NCBI RefSeq assembly: GCF_000699445.3
Contig: NC_067202.1
Coordinates: forward strand, 16,277,644-16,341,643
DNA length: 64,000 bases
Reading direction: 5' to 3'
Origin: Schistosoma haematobium
Taxonomy: Eukaryota; Platyhelminthes; Trematoda; Strigeidida; Schistosomatidae
The notes under the pieces are model-generated. The model worked only from the letters and a program-made list of their open reading frames with translations, was not told the DNA's origin and did not search any database. Position numbers and translations under genes: made by a program. Shown piece by piece: positions 23,701-33,755 of this stretch (position 1 is its first letter; each line of letters opens with the position of its first letter).

Positions 23701-26700
23701 CGATCTTCTTACACTTGTCTGTCTTATTTGAACTGGGAGGTATTGTCAATCGCAACACTGGTAATGTACCTGTCCGATTGCAACCATCTATCACTAATTA
23801 TCTGAGTATTCACTTCATTATTACTGCGTATGCAGTAGGCTAAAATATGACGACAAGGTATTCGGTTTTCAATGTAAAAAGCACATGAACAATTGAGTGG
23901 ATTACTGCAGACTGTATAAGTGCCTGTACCATCAACAGCCGTTGACAAGTCCACGGACATTACAACCTCAGTGATAGGAGTGCGCAAATGCCGCTTCAGT
24001 AATTGACATGCAGCTGGTGTAAGTCTTTCCCGAAGACGACATATTACTGGCTGCCGACCGATTATTGTTTTATTACGACAATCACAATAATACTTCTGCA
24101 TTCGCGCATCGATCCAATATCCAGTGCGAAGAAGCACACTGAATATTGATCTCAACACGGGTATTCTTCTGTTCAGCTTATGTAATTTAAGAATCCGATG
24201 AGTTATCTCAACGAAATTCGTATTACTTTGTCCCAAGAGCATCGCTGCGGGTCGAAAAGCATTTGACCACTTGTGCTTTTAGGCAACAAGTGATCTCTCA
24301 CATATCGGTAAAAATTTCCGTCTGATGCTTCAATTAATGGAAGATAACTATGGAAACTACAAAAGACTGTAATGCATATTTTAATTTACCTTTCGACATT
24401 TCTAGTGAACATCAGACGGAAGAAAAGTTGTACAGTTTCTGCTCGTAGCCTCTACAATGACGATTAATGGCTTCATGTTAAGCAACGAAAAACTTACCCT
24501 CCCTAACACATTACGAATTATGTGTACGCGACACAAAATGTGGTGGGAATCGGGATACACCTGCATAATGGCAGCAGCTATTGCAGGTGAATCATCTGTT
24601 ACAATGCCTACCACCTCTCGGTTGCTAGTTGATCGGCGGAAGAACGACAGGAAATGAGCAATTAAACTAGATGTTTCGGAACTAATGAATGCAATACAAA
24701 CAGGTATTGCCATGAAATTCATATCAAGTGCTACAACCTGATACAAATATAAATTTTGCTTATTGGTTTTGTAGATCCCATCAAAACCAACAACATCAAA
24801 AATCGACTTGATAAACTCATTTGATCTGCTGTTGTGAAGAAGAAATACAACAGACAGTTATCTCCATCTAAGTGGTATTCACAGAGGCCACCAAGCGACA
24901 TGATGTGATCTTTCAATTGGGAGTAATCACCTAACGTTGACAATTTAGATAAGCACATTGCTTACCAGGAAGGTTGGCTTGTGAGAACACTTTGTGGCGC
25001 ATATTAAAAACATCTTGAGGATCTATACACTTTCTATAAGGTTGGTAAACAAAGTGTATAATATTGAATGCTGCTGTCCCAGATATCAAAAGTGGTCTCA
25101 CTGTTTCGAATTCCACCACCGTTAACCTGCGCATCCAATAATTACTTTGGTACCTTAGGGAATTGCACTCGTGATTGTGATGCACATTCCCACGAACAAC
25201 AGTCCAGTAACCTTCAATGAACTTACAAAAGATGAAGGAAGGACATTGAGTGTTTACGAAAGTCCTTTATGAAAAATTATAATAACACTGATCAAATTAC
25301 CTCGTTCGTCTACTCGGTTGTGAGGAACCGCTAGATGTTCTACGGCCATTTCTCCAACATACGAATTTAATATACGACTTCCGATCTCTATGTAAATGAG
25401 AATCTCTCACCACATAATGGCTGTACGTGGCTCTTTCATACGTTCTAATGGCGCTATTCAACTCTTCAAGAGATTGGAACGCTACGAGATACAATGTGCT
25501 CAAGAATAGGTTATCGGTTTCTGTGACAACGTGAGGAACGACGGAGCTCGTACTTTGCATGTTATTACCGTCCATAATTGTAAGAAAATGTGCTTTGTCG
25601 TCAAATCCTCATATTTTATATCGATTTTAAGAAATAAACGACCACTTATAACGAACTTAAAACTAGTTATTTGATTGGACGAAACAGAATGAAAATTATT
25701 GGAAGATGGGGATGAAAAATTTTTTCAAAAGAGATGAAAAAATTTCACTCAAAAAAATACAAAAATGGCCGTGCAGTAAATGTTTACCCACAACACGTGA
25801 CCCAACGATCTCAGTCGATGAAGATTTACCATCATTCCCTAATACCTTGTGTCTATGCTCACTATTACTTACCCGATGATGCGAGCAATATTTCTAAGGC
25901 ATCTGTTGTCAAATGCTAGTAGCTTACGAATATCTTCGACCATTATTAGCCATGTTGCGCTGCCGTAAAGTAAAACAGAACGAACTGCCGCGCAGTATAC
26001 TCGTCTCTTAATTAATAGATGGATATCTCGCCTTCGGCATAGGTGACGTAAGTTGGCAAAAGCTAAACGAGATTTTCAAATCGGTGCTGAGATTTCGTCA
26101 GACACCAACCCATTAGGGCTGATCAGACTTCCAAGATAAGTGAAGTTGTCAACGCGTTCGACTACTTCACTCCCTATCCTTAGTTCAGGTGTTAACGCAG
26201 ACCAGTCCTGCATTTCGAGGGAGAGTAGCGCATTCTAAACTTTCTGGTATTGTTGCTCAGTGCTACCAGAAGACTTTGCATGTTGTCAGTCTTCACCAAA
26301 CAGGACTATGTCATCTGCGTATTCTAAGTCGATAAGTAGACCTCCTGGTAGGAGACCAATGCCCCAGAATTCAGTCGACGAGAGCGTTATTTCCATCAGT
26401 ATGTCTATGATAAATTTAAACAAAAATGGAGAAAGTGGACAGCCTTGACGAACAACACTTGAGGTAACCGTTTGCCATAAGCTCTGATTAGACTAGTAGT
26501 GTTCGAGTACAGAGCCCTCACAAGATTCATGTACTTCTGAGGTACGTCTTTCAATGACAGACACTGCCAAAAACATCTCGGTCTACCGTGTCAAATGCTA
26601 TTTTCAATTCAGGAAAAACTAACATTGCTGCACACCGATAAGCATGTGTGTGTTCTAAAACCTGACGAATGATGAATATGTGGTCGATGCAGCCACGATC

Positions 26701-29700
26701 AGGTCTGAAGCCAGCGCGATTTTCTCGTGTTTGCAGTTCACGAGTCTTAGTTAGGCGTCCGATAATTGTTGATGCTAGTATTTTAGATTCTAGGTTAGTC
26801 AAACTAATCCCTCTGTCAGTCAGTCAGCTACAACGTAGGACCAGGCACATATGTGCATCGGTCCAGGTTGCCATACCGCATCAGCACAACAAGATGAACA
26901 CCGGATTCATAGCAGTGGTTAGGTCAAAGGTGGTAATATATAAGAGAAAGATTGCATACAGAGATATAGTACAAGAAGAAAAAATTGGTTCGTAGAAAGA
27001 AAGATATGAAGCGATTTTAATCTCATCGTTTAAGGGAAGACAGGGATTGTATACACCGACGCCATTGTGATCGATTCTGAGCCATGTCACCAAGAGTCTC
27101 CAACCATTGGTTACGATAGTCACGCGGACCCCAACCAAGTAATCTGCATCTCCCAACATGGCTCAGACTAGAAGTTAGTGACTTCAAGCACTGATGCCAC
27201 GTTTTGGTTTGGCCACCCCTAACTTTCTTCCAACCATCTCCAATACCGGATAGCATTGCACGTCGTGGTAATCGGTATTCAGGCATACGTAACACGTGGC
27301 CCAACCATCTCAGTCGATGAAGATTCATAACCTCATCAACTGATTTACCATCATTCCCTAATATCCTGCGTCTAACCTCACTATTACTTACCCGGTGATC
27401 CCAGCAGACGCGAGCAATATTTCTAAGGCATCTGTGGTCAAATACTAATAGCTTACGAGTGTCTTCTACTCTTAATGGCCATGTTTCGCTGCCGTAAAGT
27501 AAAACAGAACGAACTGCCGGGCAGTATACTCGTCCTTTTATTGATAGACGGATATCTCGCCTTCGGCATAGGTGGCGCAAGTTGGCAAAAGCCAATCAAG
27601 CTTTTCAAATCCGTGCTGAGATTTCGTCCGATATCAACCCATTAGGGCTGATCAGACTTCCAAGATAAGTGAAGTTGTCAACGCGTTCGATCACTTCACT
27701 CCCTATCCTTAGTTCAGGTGTTAACGCAGACCAGTCCTGAAGCAACAACTTGTATTTCGAGGGAGAGAAGCGCATTCCAAACATCCTGGCATTGTTGCTC
27801 AGTGCTACCAGAAGACTCTGCATTTTGTCAGCGTCTTCACCAAACAGGACTATGTCATCTGCGTATTCTAAGTCGATAAGTGGACCTCCTGGTAGGAGAT
27901 CAATACCCGAGAATTCAGTCGACGAGAAAGTTATTTCCATCAGTAGATCTATGATGAAGTTAAACAAAAATGGAGAAAGTGGACAGCCTTGACGGACACC
28001 ACTTGAGGTTGCAAAAGTAGATGACAGTTCGCCATAAGCTCTGACTCGACTAGTAGTGTTCGAGTAAAGAGTCTTCACAAGGTTTATGTACTTCTGGGGT
28101 ACGCCTTTCAATGACAGACACTGCCACAGAATCTCGCGGTCTACCGAGTCAAATGCTGCTTTTAAGTCGAGAAAGACCACCATTGTCGGACGCCGATAAG
28201 TATGCCTGTGTTCTAGAATCTGACGAATGGTGAATATGTGGTCGATGCAGCCACGTCCAGGTCTAAAGCCAGCTTGGTTCTCTCGTGTTTGCAGTTCACG
28301 AGTCTTAGTTAGGCGTCTGATAATTATCGAGGCTAGTATTTTAGATATTATATTAGTTAAACTAATCCCTCTGTGGTTGTCACAGTATGATTTTGACCCT
28401 TTCTTATATATTGGGACGATAAGTGATTGTGACCAGTTAGATGGAATAACGTCTAACTCCCAGATCTTAGCTAAAATATTAGTCAACCTAATCGCTAAAA
28501 TTGGTCCACCATCCTTAAAGACCTCTGGAGCCAGTCCATCTGGACCAGCTGCCCTTCCTCGTTTCAGATTAACTATAGCCTTTTGAACTTCAGCAAGAGT
28601 TGGGGGACCTACTTCAATGTTCCATTCACACTGTCTGGGAATGGAGGGTAGTTGTAGAGTAGCTGAAGGCCAGCTGAACTGTTCTCTGAAATGTTCCGCC
28701 CATCGTTCTAAACGCCTGGACTGGTAGCAGATGAGAGTATCGTCTTTTTCCGATATAATCTCACTTACACTTGACTTATTAATTCCAGTTTCTTTTATTA
28801 GTCTGTAAAGCTGTCTTGTGTTCCCTATAGTCGCCGCCTTTTCCATCTCTTTTGCTTTCGTTGCCCACCACTGCTCACGGTCGTTTCTTAGACTTTTTCT
28901 TAACCTAGATCTGATTTGTTGTCGCTCTTCATCATGTTCGGAACCTGATGGGACGAGTTTGCGAGAATCCATCAGTGTGATAGACTTTGAAGAAATCCAC
29001 TGGTTCTTTGAAACTCTGTGGTTTAAGTCGCTAATAGATGTCACTGCTGCTTCCACAGCTGCTTGTATTTCATTCCAAGCAACATCTGGGTCAGCCTCGT
29101 CTTCAGAACTACCTAATCGTGACCTCAGTTGTTCCTGGAACCTACTTTTGGTTTTCTCACTACCCAATTCAGTTCTAATGGGTCTTTTTACTGTGGCTTT
29201 TTTGCGTCCAGTGAGGCGCAAGCAGATGCGTGCCCGTATTAGGGCGTGGTCGGAGTCCAAGCAGGTACTCCAGAATGAGCGACAATCTTGTACCGACCCT
29301 CTCCAACGATGACTGATGGCAATATGGTCTAGTTGAGTCCATCGTTGGTTTGGTGCAGGGGGTCTCCACGTTAGACGATGTCTCTCCTTATGCTTAAAAT
29401 TTGTGTTTGCTAAAAATAAGCGATTGTCTGAGCACAGTTGCAGCAGACGGTCACCATTATCTGTTCGCTGTGCCGGAATGCTAAAATGTCCACCTAAATG
29501 CCTTTCTGTTTGGTTTAAACTACCTATCTGAGCATTAAAGTCACCCCCTACGAGTACTATGTCTGAGCGTTTAGCTTTCTGAAGAAGTTCGGACAGCTTT
29601 CTGTAAAATTCATCTTTCACATCATCTGAGCTGCAGTCAGTGGGAGCGTAGGCAGAAACGACGAAAAGGCAACGACGTGTGTCCCTATCCTTCCGAGTTC

Positions 29701-32700
29701 TTACGGAGCCGTTTAGCCGAACAGCACATAGACGACTGTTGACGGGGATCCACTCTAGCAGTGCTTGTTCCGCCCTCATGCTTAGTGCTATGCCTACACC
29801 TGCTAGTCCACGAGAACTGGCCATCGGGTCACCAGATACACGTAGGATGTATCTCGTTGGCTCTCCGTTTTGCCGAGGTGAGGTCAAGTGAATGACCACA
29901 CTGGAATCCTGTATGCGTGTTTCGGAGACACAACATACATCAATGGAAAGAGACTCTAGGGTTTTAGCCAAGGAAGCCTGCTGACCGATTTGACATAGAG
30001 TGCGTACGTTGAAAGCTCCAATGTGTAGTTTGGAGCGAGGTTTCAGTAGACCTGGGACAGAGTTTTGAGCACTAGAATCGTTGGCTATGGTGACACTTGA
30101 GGAGGAAGCCGAAGGAGGAAGTTTAGGTTTGAAAGTCGATGTAGGAGGAATAATAGGAATTGAAGAGGAAGTTTGATTATGAATACAATGGTCTTGGGTG
30201 CTGTTAGAGGTATGAGGGCGGTTATCACTTCCCGGTTGCCCACACCGTGGAAGGGTTCTTCTGGAGGTACCTGAAAAGGAAATTGGATTAGAGGCGGTCT
30301 CAGTGACCTGAGAGCGTGACCGCAGTGCCCAAGGGACAACTGCTTGAGGCCGGTCGCGCACGGCCTTTTTGTGGAAGGTTTTTGACGTGTTAGCTCCGTT
30401 CTTCAAAGGGCCTTACCGCCGGAGACGGAAATCCGTGAGGTAAGGTGAGGTGTGACATTTTTAGGGTCGACCTTTTCTAACCCCACCCCTCGTTGTGGGA
30501 AGGCAGCATCGCTGTTATGCTGGTTGTCCGAGGGAAACACCTTACTGTTGTCACACCTCTGTACAGTCAGCAGTACGATTTCGCCTTCGGACCTTGGGTT
30601 TGTTGCTTTTAGTCTTACCGCTCTTCAACCGACCTGTCTGACATGGTAGGACCTTGAGGAACGTTTGTTCCAGCCAATATAGCTCGGTTGCTTCATCACG
30701 ATAGGCTAGCCCGACCACCACGTCAAGGTAGCAACAACGGTCGGGAATCCCTCTGTGGTTATCACATGATGATTTTGACCCTCTCTTACATATTGGGACG
30801 ATGGGTGATTGTGGCCATTCAGATGGAATTACGTCCAACTCCCAGATTATAGTCAAAATATTAGTCAACCTAATATCTAAAATTGGACCACTATACTTAA
30901 AAACTACTGGAGCTGATCCATTTGAACCAGCTGCTCTTCCTGGTTTCAGATTAGCTATAGCCTTTTGGACTTCAGCTACAGTTGTGGGACCTACTTCAAT
31001 GTTCCATTCAGGCCGTTTGGGAATGGTGGGTAGTTGTAGAGTAGCTGAAGGCCAGCTGAACTGCTGCTTAAAATGTTCCACCCATCGTTCTAAACGTCTG
31101 GACTGGGAGCAGTTAAGTGTCGTCTTTTTTATGAGATAGTCTCACTTACACTTGATCATGTTATTCATTTCAATAGTTTGATGAGAGTAAAATGAATCAT
31201 AGGTGTTTCAACGTGTCAAGACAGTTAAGTATAATACCGGAGTTGATAATATATCGATGTCGGTGGTTTTTTGTACTATGTGTTGTGATAAGTGGCTACA
31301 AGAAACAAGTTTTTAAGTGAATCCATCTGCGTGTGTATACTTTTAGTCAGCTCTTCGATTTTTGTGTATAATTAGAACTAACACATTAAACTACCGAAGG
31401 AAAATGTGACAAAGTGCGAGTACTTCTACAAATTTCAATAACGAGGAATAGCAATTTATACTTTAACCGAAGAATGTTCATACAATTCAACTAACGAAGT
31501 GAGATATTCTTCAATTTGAGGTTGTGGAGATTGTTTAAATTCATTGAATTTATGAACTAGCTTCGAGACTTCATTCTTGGATTTCTAATGAGAAGCCGTA
31601 ACCAATGGAGTACAGCCGTGTCGGGTGTGAAGCATTTATTCACCGAAGACAATGGAAGATGATCGCGCGACATCATGAATTAGTTGATGTTAGACATTGA
31701 CACCATTGGATACTGGTTCATTGGTCTAAAGTTTGAGCGTTCACTCAAGACCGAATGTTGTGGTTTGGATTGACACGTGTAAGATGGTGGATGCGCGTTG
31801 TTGAGTGGTTTGATATTCTGACAAAACGGTCGGCCAGTGCATTCAGGTTTTCAATGTTGGTTTAACATTGATCGGTTCATGATTTCACTAAAATGAGTTA
31901 TACATGTTTGTATTAAGCACCATTCAAAAAAATCTCCATTTGATACTTCCCTTCACAAGACAATGATAAATCGAGATATACTCAAAGACATAAATAGATA
32001 ATTTTAACGATAGGATTTCCACTATAATCAAATATATTTCTCTTCTGACATAATATCACATATTTCTCAGAATTATAACAAACATGTTTCACTAAATAAA
32101 AATTTTTGAAATAAATTACCAATTTCTATACAGATTATACCTTAGTCAGTCAGTCAGTTAGTAACAACGTAGAACTTCGTACGTACGTATATCAGTTCAA
32201 GTTGCCATACCACATTAGCACAGAGATGGTGGTAGAGGTAGTAAAATTATAAACAGTAATCCGAAAGATATTTTCCAAGGAGTATAATACAGTGAAATAA
32301 ATTTGGAAAGAGAAATAAAGGGACATGAAGAATTCAGAAGATTAGAATTTGGGAGAACACAGACTGGATGCACTTGCGCCATTGCAAATGATTTTGAGCC
32401 ATGTCATTCAAGGTCTCTGACCATCGGTTGCTATCATCTCGCGGTCCCGAACTACGTAGTCTACACCTACCAACATGATTCAGTCCACTTGTCAGTAACT
32501 CCATGGATTTGTGCCATGTTTTGGTCTGGCCGCCCCTAGCTTTCTTCCAACCTACTCCTATACCATTGAGTATCGCACGTCGAGGCAGTCGGTCGTTGGG
32601 CATACGTAACACGTGTCCCAGCCATCTCAACTGATGAAGTTTCACCACTTCATCAATCGAGATGATTATACCTTAAATTGTATAGGAAGCACTTGAAATA

Positions 32701-33755
32701 GAATTCTTTTTGAAATCTAAACAAAGTGTACGCTTGTCAATATGAATAATCTTTTTGTTCATTTTAATTATACATAACTTGTCAAGGATATATTGTCAAT
32801 TATATTTGTCCAATATTCACACTTTACAAGATGTGATGAAGACTCTGGGTAACATGGCTCAGAATCGATCACAATGACGTAGGTGTATACACTACTTGTC
32901 TTCTCTTAAACCGTGAGATTAAAATTACTTTATACCTATCTTTCTACGAACTAATTCTTTCTCCCTGTATTATATCCTTGTATGCAATCTTTATTTACAC
33001 ATATTTCTACCATTAAACTAACTGCTTCTATGAATTCGGTGTACATATTGTCGCGCTAATTAGGTATGGTAACTTAGACTAATGCATATATATGCCTGGT
33101 CCTACATTGTAGATGGTTGACTGAATTCGGACTATTTATTCAGAACAAAACCAATGAATTGAGTAGTTATTTATTTATTTATTTGAGGGAACGGAAAGGT
33201 ACAATCAGAAGAAATCTTTCAGTTAAGGGAGACACAACCACTTTTTATGAAGAAAGTAAAAGAAGGTTACAGCAGGATCGCCAGTGGCTTCTATTCTGAG
33301 CCATATCTGATAACGTCTCTAGCCACTGTGTAGCACCATCTCTCGGACCCCAACCAGGGAGTCGTGAAGGACCGACAGAAGCCAGTTCTTTGCAGCTTTC
33401 TTTTATACAACGACACAATGTCATGCACTGACCACCTCTCCGCTTCTTCCAACCAGTCCCAGAGTCGGCAAATAATGCACGACGTGGAATTCTCTGGGAC
33501 GACATTTGTAGAACATGTAGTAATTGTAGTAGTAGTACCGTTTTATTCCGTGCTTCTACAATTATCATTTTAATTTTATCTTTTTCAAATTTCACAGGTA
33601 AATTGGCTCCTTTATGGCCTTTCATTGGAATTATAGCTGAATTGGTGGTACTTGGTATTATAATATTGATTTATGAACGTACTCAAGCTAAACGTCGTCG
33701 TGAAGAAGAACGGACTACGTTGTTAAAACAAAATCCAACTAGTGATCGATGTTAA
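14743..33755 (+). CDS. BSG: Basigin/CD147-like Ig-superfamily membrane protein (7 exons, 291 aa)
   Basis: Coding exons are 14743-14797, 16781-16923, 16968-17097, 17144-17224, 18577-18746, 20328-20466 and 33598-33755. All junctions are GT-AG and phases agree (total 876 nt with stop). Order: signal peptide (residues 1-17), Ig domain 1 (about 19-136), Ig domain 2 (about 137-239, Cys160, Trp173, Cys221), transmembrane helix (about 245-266), short basic tail. ATSTLGSDSLLLEV followed by LWPFIGIIAELVVLG aligns with vertebrate basigin, including the unusual Glu (254) inside the membrane helix. Basigin family proteins chaperone monocarboxylate transporters and act in cell-surface interactions. Domain 1 lacks the usual Ig cysteines. 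Intron 6 is 13.1 kb and full of transposons. Neuroplastin or embigin are alternative names within the family. Confidence 0.92.
14798..16780 (+). other. Basigin-like intron 1
   Basis: GTAAGT to TTGCTTCAG. A chance ORF at 15076-15315 shows no family likeness. I see no repeat that I recognise. Confidence 0.7.
16781..16923 (+). CDS. BSG: Basigin-like exon 2: start of Ig domain 1
   Basis: Residues 19-66, beginning I-D-C-G-S-R. The B-strand region reads PVNLVFNVIAE, with no cysteine where an Ig fold normally has one. The frame would stop two codons later, at 16927, unless the 44-nt intron (16924-16967) is removed. Confidence 0.8.
16968..17097 (+). CDS. BSG: Basigin-like exon 3: middle of Ig domain 1
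   Basis: Residues 67-109, containing the core tryptophan (IDWTYNNVSIN, Trp72) and a sequon at NVS. It is flanked by micro-introns of 44 nt (16924-16967) and 46 nt (17098-17143). Its frame is consistent with both neighbours. Confidence 0.8.
17144..17224 (+). CDS. BSG: Basigin-like exon 4: end of Ig domain 1
   Basis: Residues 110-136 (TSRVAGTWILTVNAKDNS to GFCYIS). The F-strand G-x-Y-x-C motif is replaced by G-T-W-I-L. Donor GTAAGT at 17225. Confidence 0.8.
17225..18576 (+). other. Basigin-like intron 4
   Basis: GTAAGT to CTCTTTAG. Contains no supported gene or clear repeat. Confidence 0.7.
18577..18746 (+). CDS. BSG: Basigin-like exon 5: first half of Ig domain 2
   Basis: Residues 137-193: GNPLSVLCEVDGFPEP then VVWRR, a textbook C-to-W Ig segment. 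Donor GTGAGT at 18747, phase 0. Confidence 0.88.
19130..19440 (+). repeat. Dispersed repeat G, single copy in basigin intron 5
   Basis: Reverse complement of the unit found at 60070-60662 and 61507-61787; the shared block includes CAACCTTCTGCTGCCA. A 96-codon ORF here resembles the minus-strand ORFs in those copies only because the repeat is shared. Confidence 0.65.
20028..20090 (-). repeat. SINE 3' end fragment
   Basis: Carries the tail typical of the tRNA-headed SINEs in this window (GAAGTCATGAACCGATC, then GGATAGCCGTT); compare 46800-46890. It is truncated. Confidence 0.55.
20328..20466 (+). CDS. BSG: Basigin-like exon 6: second half of Ig domain 2
   Basis: Residues 194-239: EWTDASDATGFYMCTATSTL, with D-x-x-G-x-Y-x-C (Cys221), then LLLEVRIK. 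Donor GTAAGG at 20467, phase 1. Confidence 0.9.
21254..23519 (+). pseudogene. MULE transposase, left arm
   Basis: The N-terminal part runs 21254-21528 (MDGNNMQSTSS). The FIEGYWTVVRG segment follows after an apparent 79-nt intron whose phase I could not reconcile. The MULE DDE domain comes next: GFDGIYKTN, VGIVTDDSPAIAAA, SHHILCHVHIIRN. A SWIM zinc finger (CSCAFYIENRIPCRH) lies at about 22938-22990. Micro-introns of 35 nt (21864-21898), 46 nt (22333-22378) and 42 nt (22441-22482) restore the frame. One-base shifts remain in an A-run at about 22552 and at about 23090. The acidic tail ends in the spacer and runs into the other arm. Confidence 0.82.
23351..23479 (+). other. Spacer (loop) of the MULE palindrome
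   Basis: 129 bp present once. On the plus strand it continues the transposase C-terminus (acidic FAELDDDNDENAHDN, then a CDICNLAQPPHET segment). It is what remains of the element beyond the duplicated part. Confidence 0.8.
23480..25575 (-). pseudogene. MULE transposase, right arm (inverted copy)
   Basis: Mirror image of the left arm, reading leftwards from ATG 25575. It shares the left arm's A-run frameshift, so that damage predates the inverted duplication. It has one extra frameshift: a five-base T-run (six in the left arm) at about 24800, just before the first catalytic Asp. One His is Arg (ILCRVHIIRN). The acidic C-terminal segment is absent because the arm ends at 23480. Confidence 0.82.
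27023..27595 (-). pseudogene. RTE-B C-terminal domain
   Basis: The C-terminal part continues just after the stops at about 27600: VLLYGSETWPLRVEDTRK, LRWLGHVLRMP, GGQTKTWHQCLKSL, LGDMAQNRSQW. This block is typical of trematode RTE proteins. In an active element it would be continuous with the 27605-30406 frame. Confidence 0.83.
27605..30406 (-). pseudogene. RTE-B endonuclease-reverse transcriptase (near-intact ORF)
   Basis: A 933-codon frame. It starts with a Ser/Pro-rich N-terminus of about 120 residues. The endonuclease follows: HIGAFNVRTLCQIG, VSETRIQDS, GGDFNAQIG, TQLDHIAIS, SDHALIRAR. RT motifs then run in order: AAGPDGLAPEVFK, NHRGISLTNIISK, QAGFRPGRGCIDH, FLDLKAAFDSVDR, SGVRQGCPLSPFLF and the catalytic LEYADDIVLFGE. 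The frame ends after FTYLGSLIS at an in-frame TGA, with a second stop three codons later. All catalytic motifs look intact, so the element was probably active recently. Confidence 0.87.
31545..31890 (+). repeat. tRNA-headed SINE, diverged subfamily
   Basis: Close relative of 45773-46090 (shared GTGTCGGGTGTGAAGCA and GGTTTGGATTGACACGTG). It has a tRNA-like segment (GGTTCATTGGTCTAAAGTTT) and ends TCGGTTCATGATTTCA like the other SINEs. The hammerhead-equivalent region (TTGAGTGGTTTGATATTCTG) has lost the core. Confidence 0.65.
32140..32660 (-). mobile_element. RTE-B-related LINE, 3' fragment (subfamily B2)
   Basis: (CAGT)n tail at 32140, then 3' UTR and the C-terminal coding block on the minus strand at 32334-32648 (LRWLGHVLRMPNDRLPRRA, LNDMAQNHLQW). 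Closely related to 57098-57625. Confidence 0.8.
32826..33121 (+). mobile_element. RTE-B 3' fragment, plus orientation
   Basis: Reads AACATGGCTCAGAATCGATC, then 3' UTR, to CCTGGTCCTACATTG and TGACTG at 33121. This is the reverse complement of the usual 3' end, and the only plus-strand 3' end of this family seen here. Confidence 0.7.
33168..33515 (-). mobile_element. RTE-related 3' fragment next to basigin exon 7
   Basis: A TTATTTATTTATTT tail at 33168, then a C-terminal frame (RIPRRALFADSGTGWKKRRG, WGPRDGATQWLETL). It belongs to a third RTE subfamily. Its 5' break lies about 80 bp before the exon 7 acceptor. Confidence 0.7.
33598..33755 (+). CDS. BSG: Basigin-like exon 7: transmembrane and cytoplasmic tail
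   Basis: Acceptor TTTCACAG, then residues 240-291: KLAPLWPFIGIIAEL (Glu254 within the helix), VVLGIIILIY, a basic stop-transfer segment (KRRREEERTT), then the stop TAA at 33753-33755. This is the most diagnostic exon for the basigin family. Confidence 0.92.

Larger units (their letters stand above)
21037..25789. mobile_element. Palindromic Mutator-like (MULE) element
   Basis: Two inverted arms, 21037-23350 (2314 bp) and 23480-25789 (2310 bp), are separated by a 129-bp spacer. Both outer ends start GGGTAARCATTTACTG read inwards. The flanks (GCAACAC left, ACAACAC right) form a 7-bp near-duplication of RTE-B target sequence. Visible arm differences are poly-T lengths (10 versus 7; 6 versus 5) and very few substitutions. 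Each arm carries most of the same MULE transposase gene. The usual opposite end of the transposon is absent: both ends are the same terminus. Confidence 0.88.
26816..30745 (-). mobile_element. RTE-type LINE, family B, copy II (nearly full length)
   Basis: 3930 bp flanked by a perfect 10-bp target duplication (AATCCCTCTG at 26806-26815 and 30746-30755). The (CAGT)n-type 3' tail is at 26816. The 5' UTR spans 30407-30745. It inserted into the older RTE-B copy I in the same orientation. The layout of endonuclease plus RT with no LTR fits the RTE clade. Confidence 0.88.
20554..31165 (-). mobile_element. RTE-type LINE, family B, copy I (old, split in three)
   Basis: The 3' tail reads (CAGT)n on the plus strand at 20554-20574. 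The element is now in three pieces: 20554-21036, 25790-26815 and 30746-about 31165. The first break is the palindromic Mutator-like element, the second a younger RTE-B copy. Pieces join in order when compared with the young copy. Broken RT and C-terminal frames are visible at 20627-20975, 26551-26802 and 30756-31081. Confidence 0.8.
20467..33597 (+). other. Basigin-like intron 6 (13.1 kb)
   Basis: GTAAGG to TTTCACAG. It contains nested RTE-B copies, the palindromic Mutator-like element, SINEs and several LINE 3' ends, described separately. 31190-31540 and 31890-32140 show nothing recognised. Confidence 0.8.

Noticed and set aside
27750..31139. Long plus-strand ORFs across the RTE-B copies
   Set aside because: Shadows of the minus-strand RT frames; no motifs of their own.
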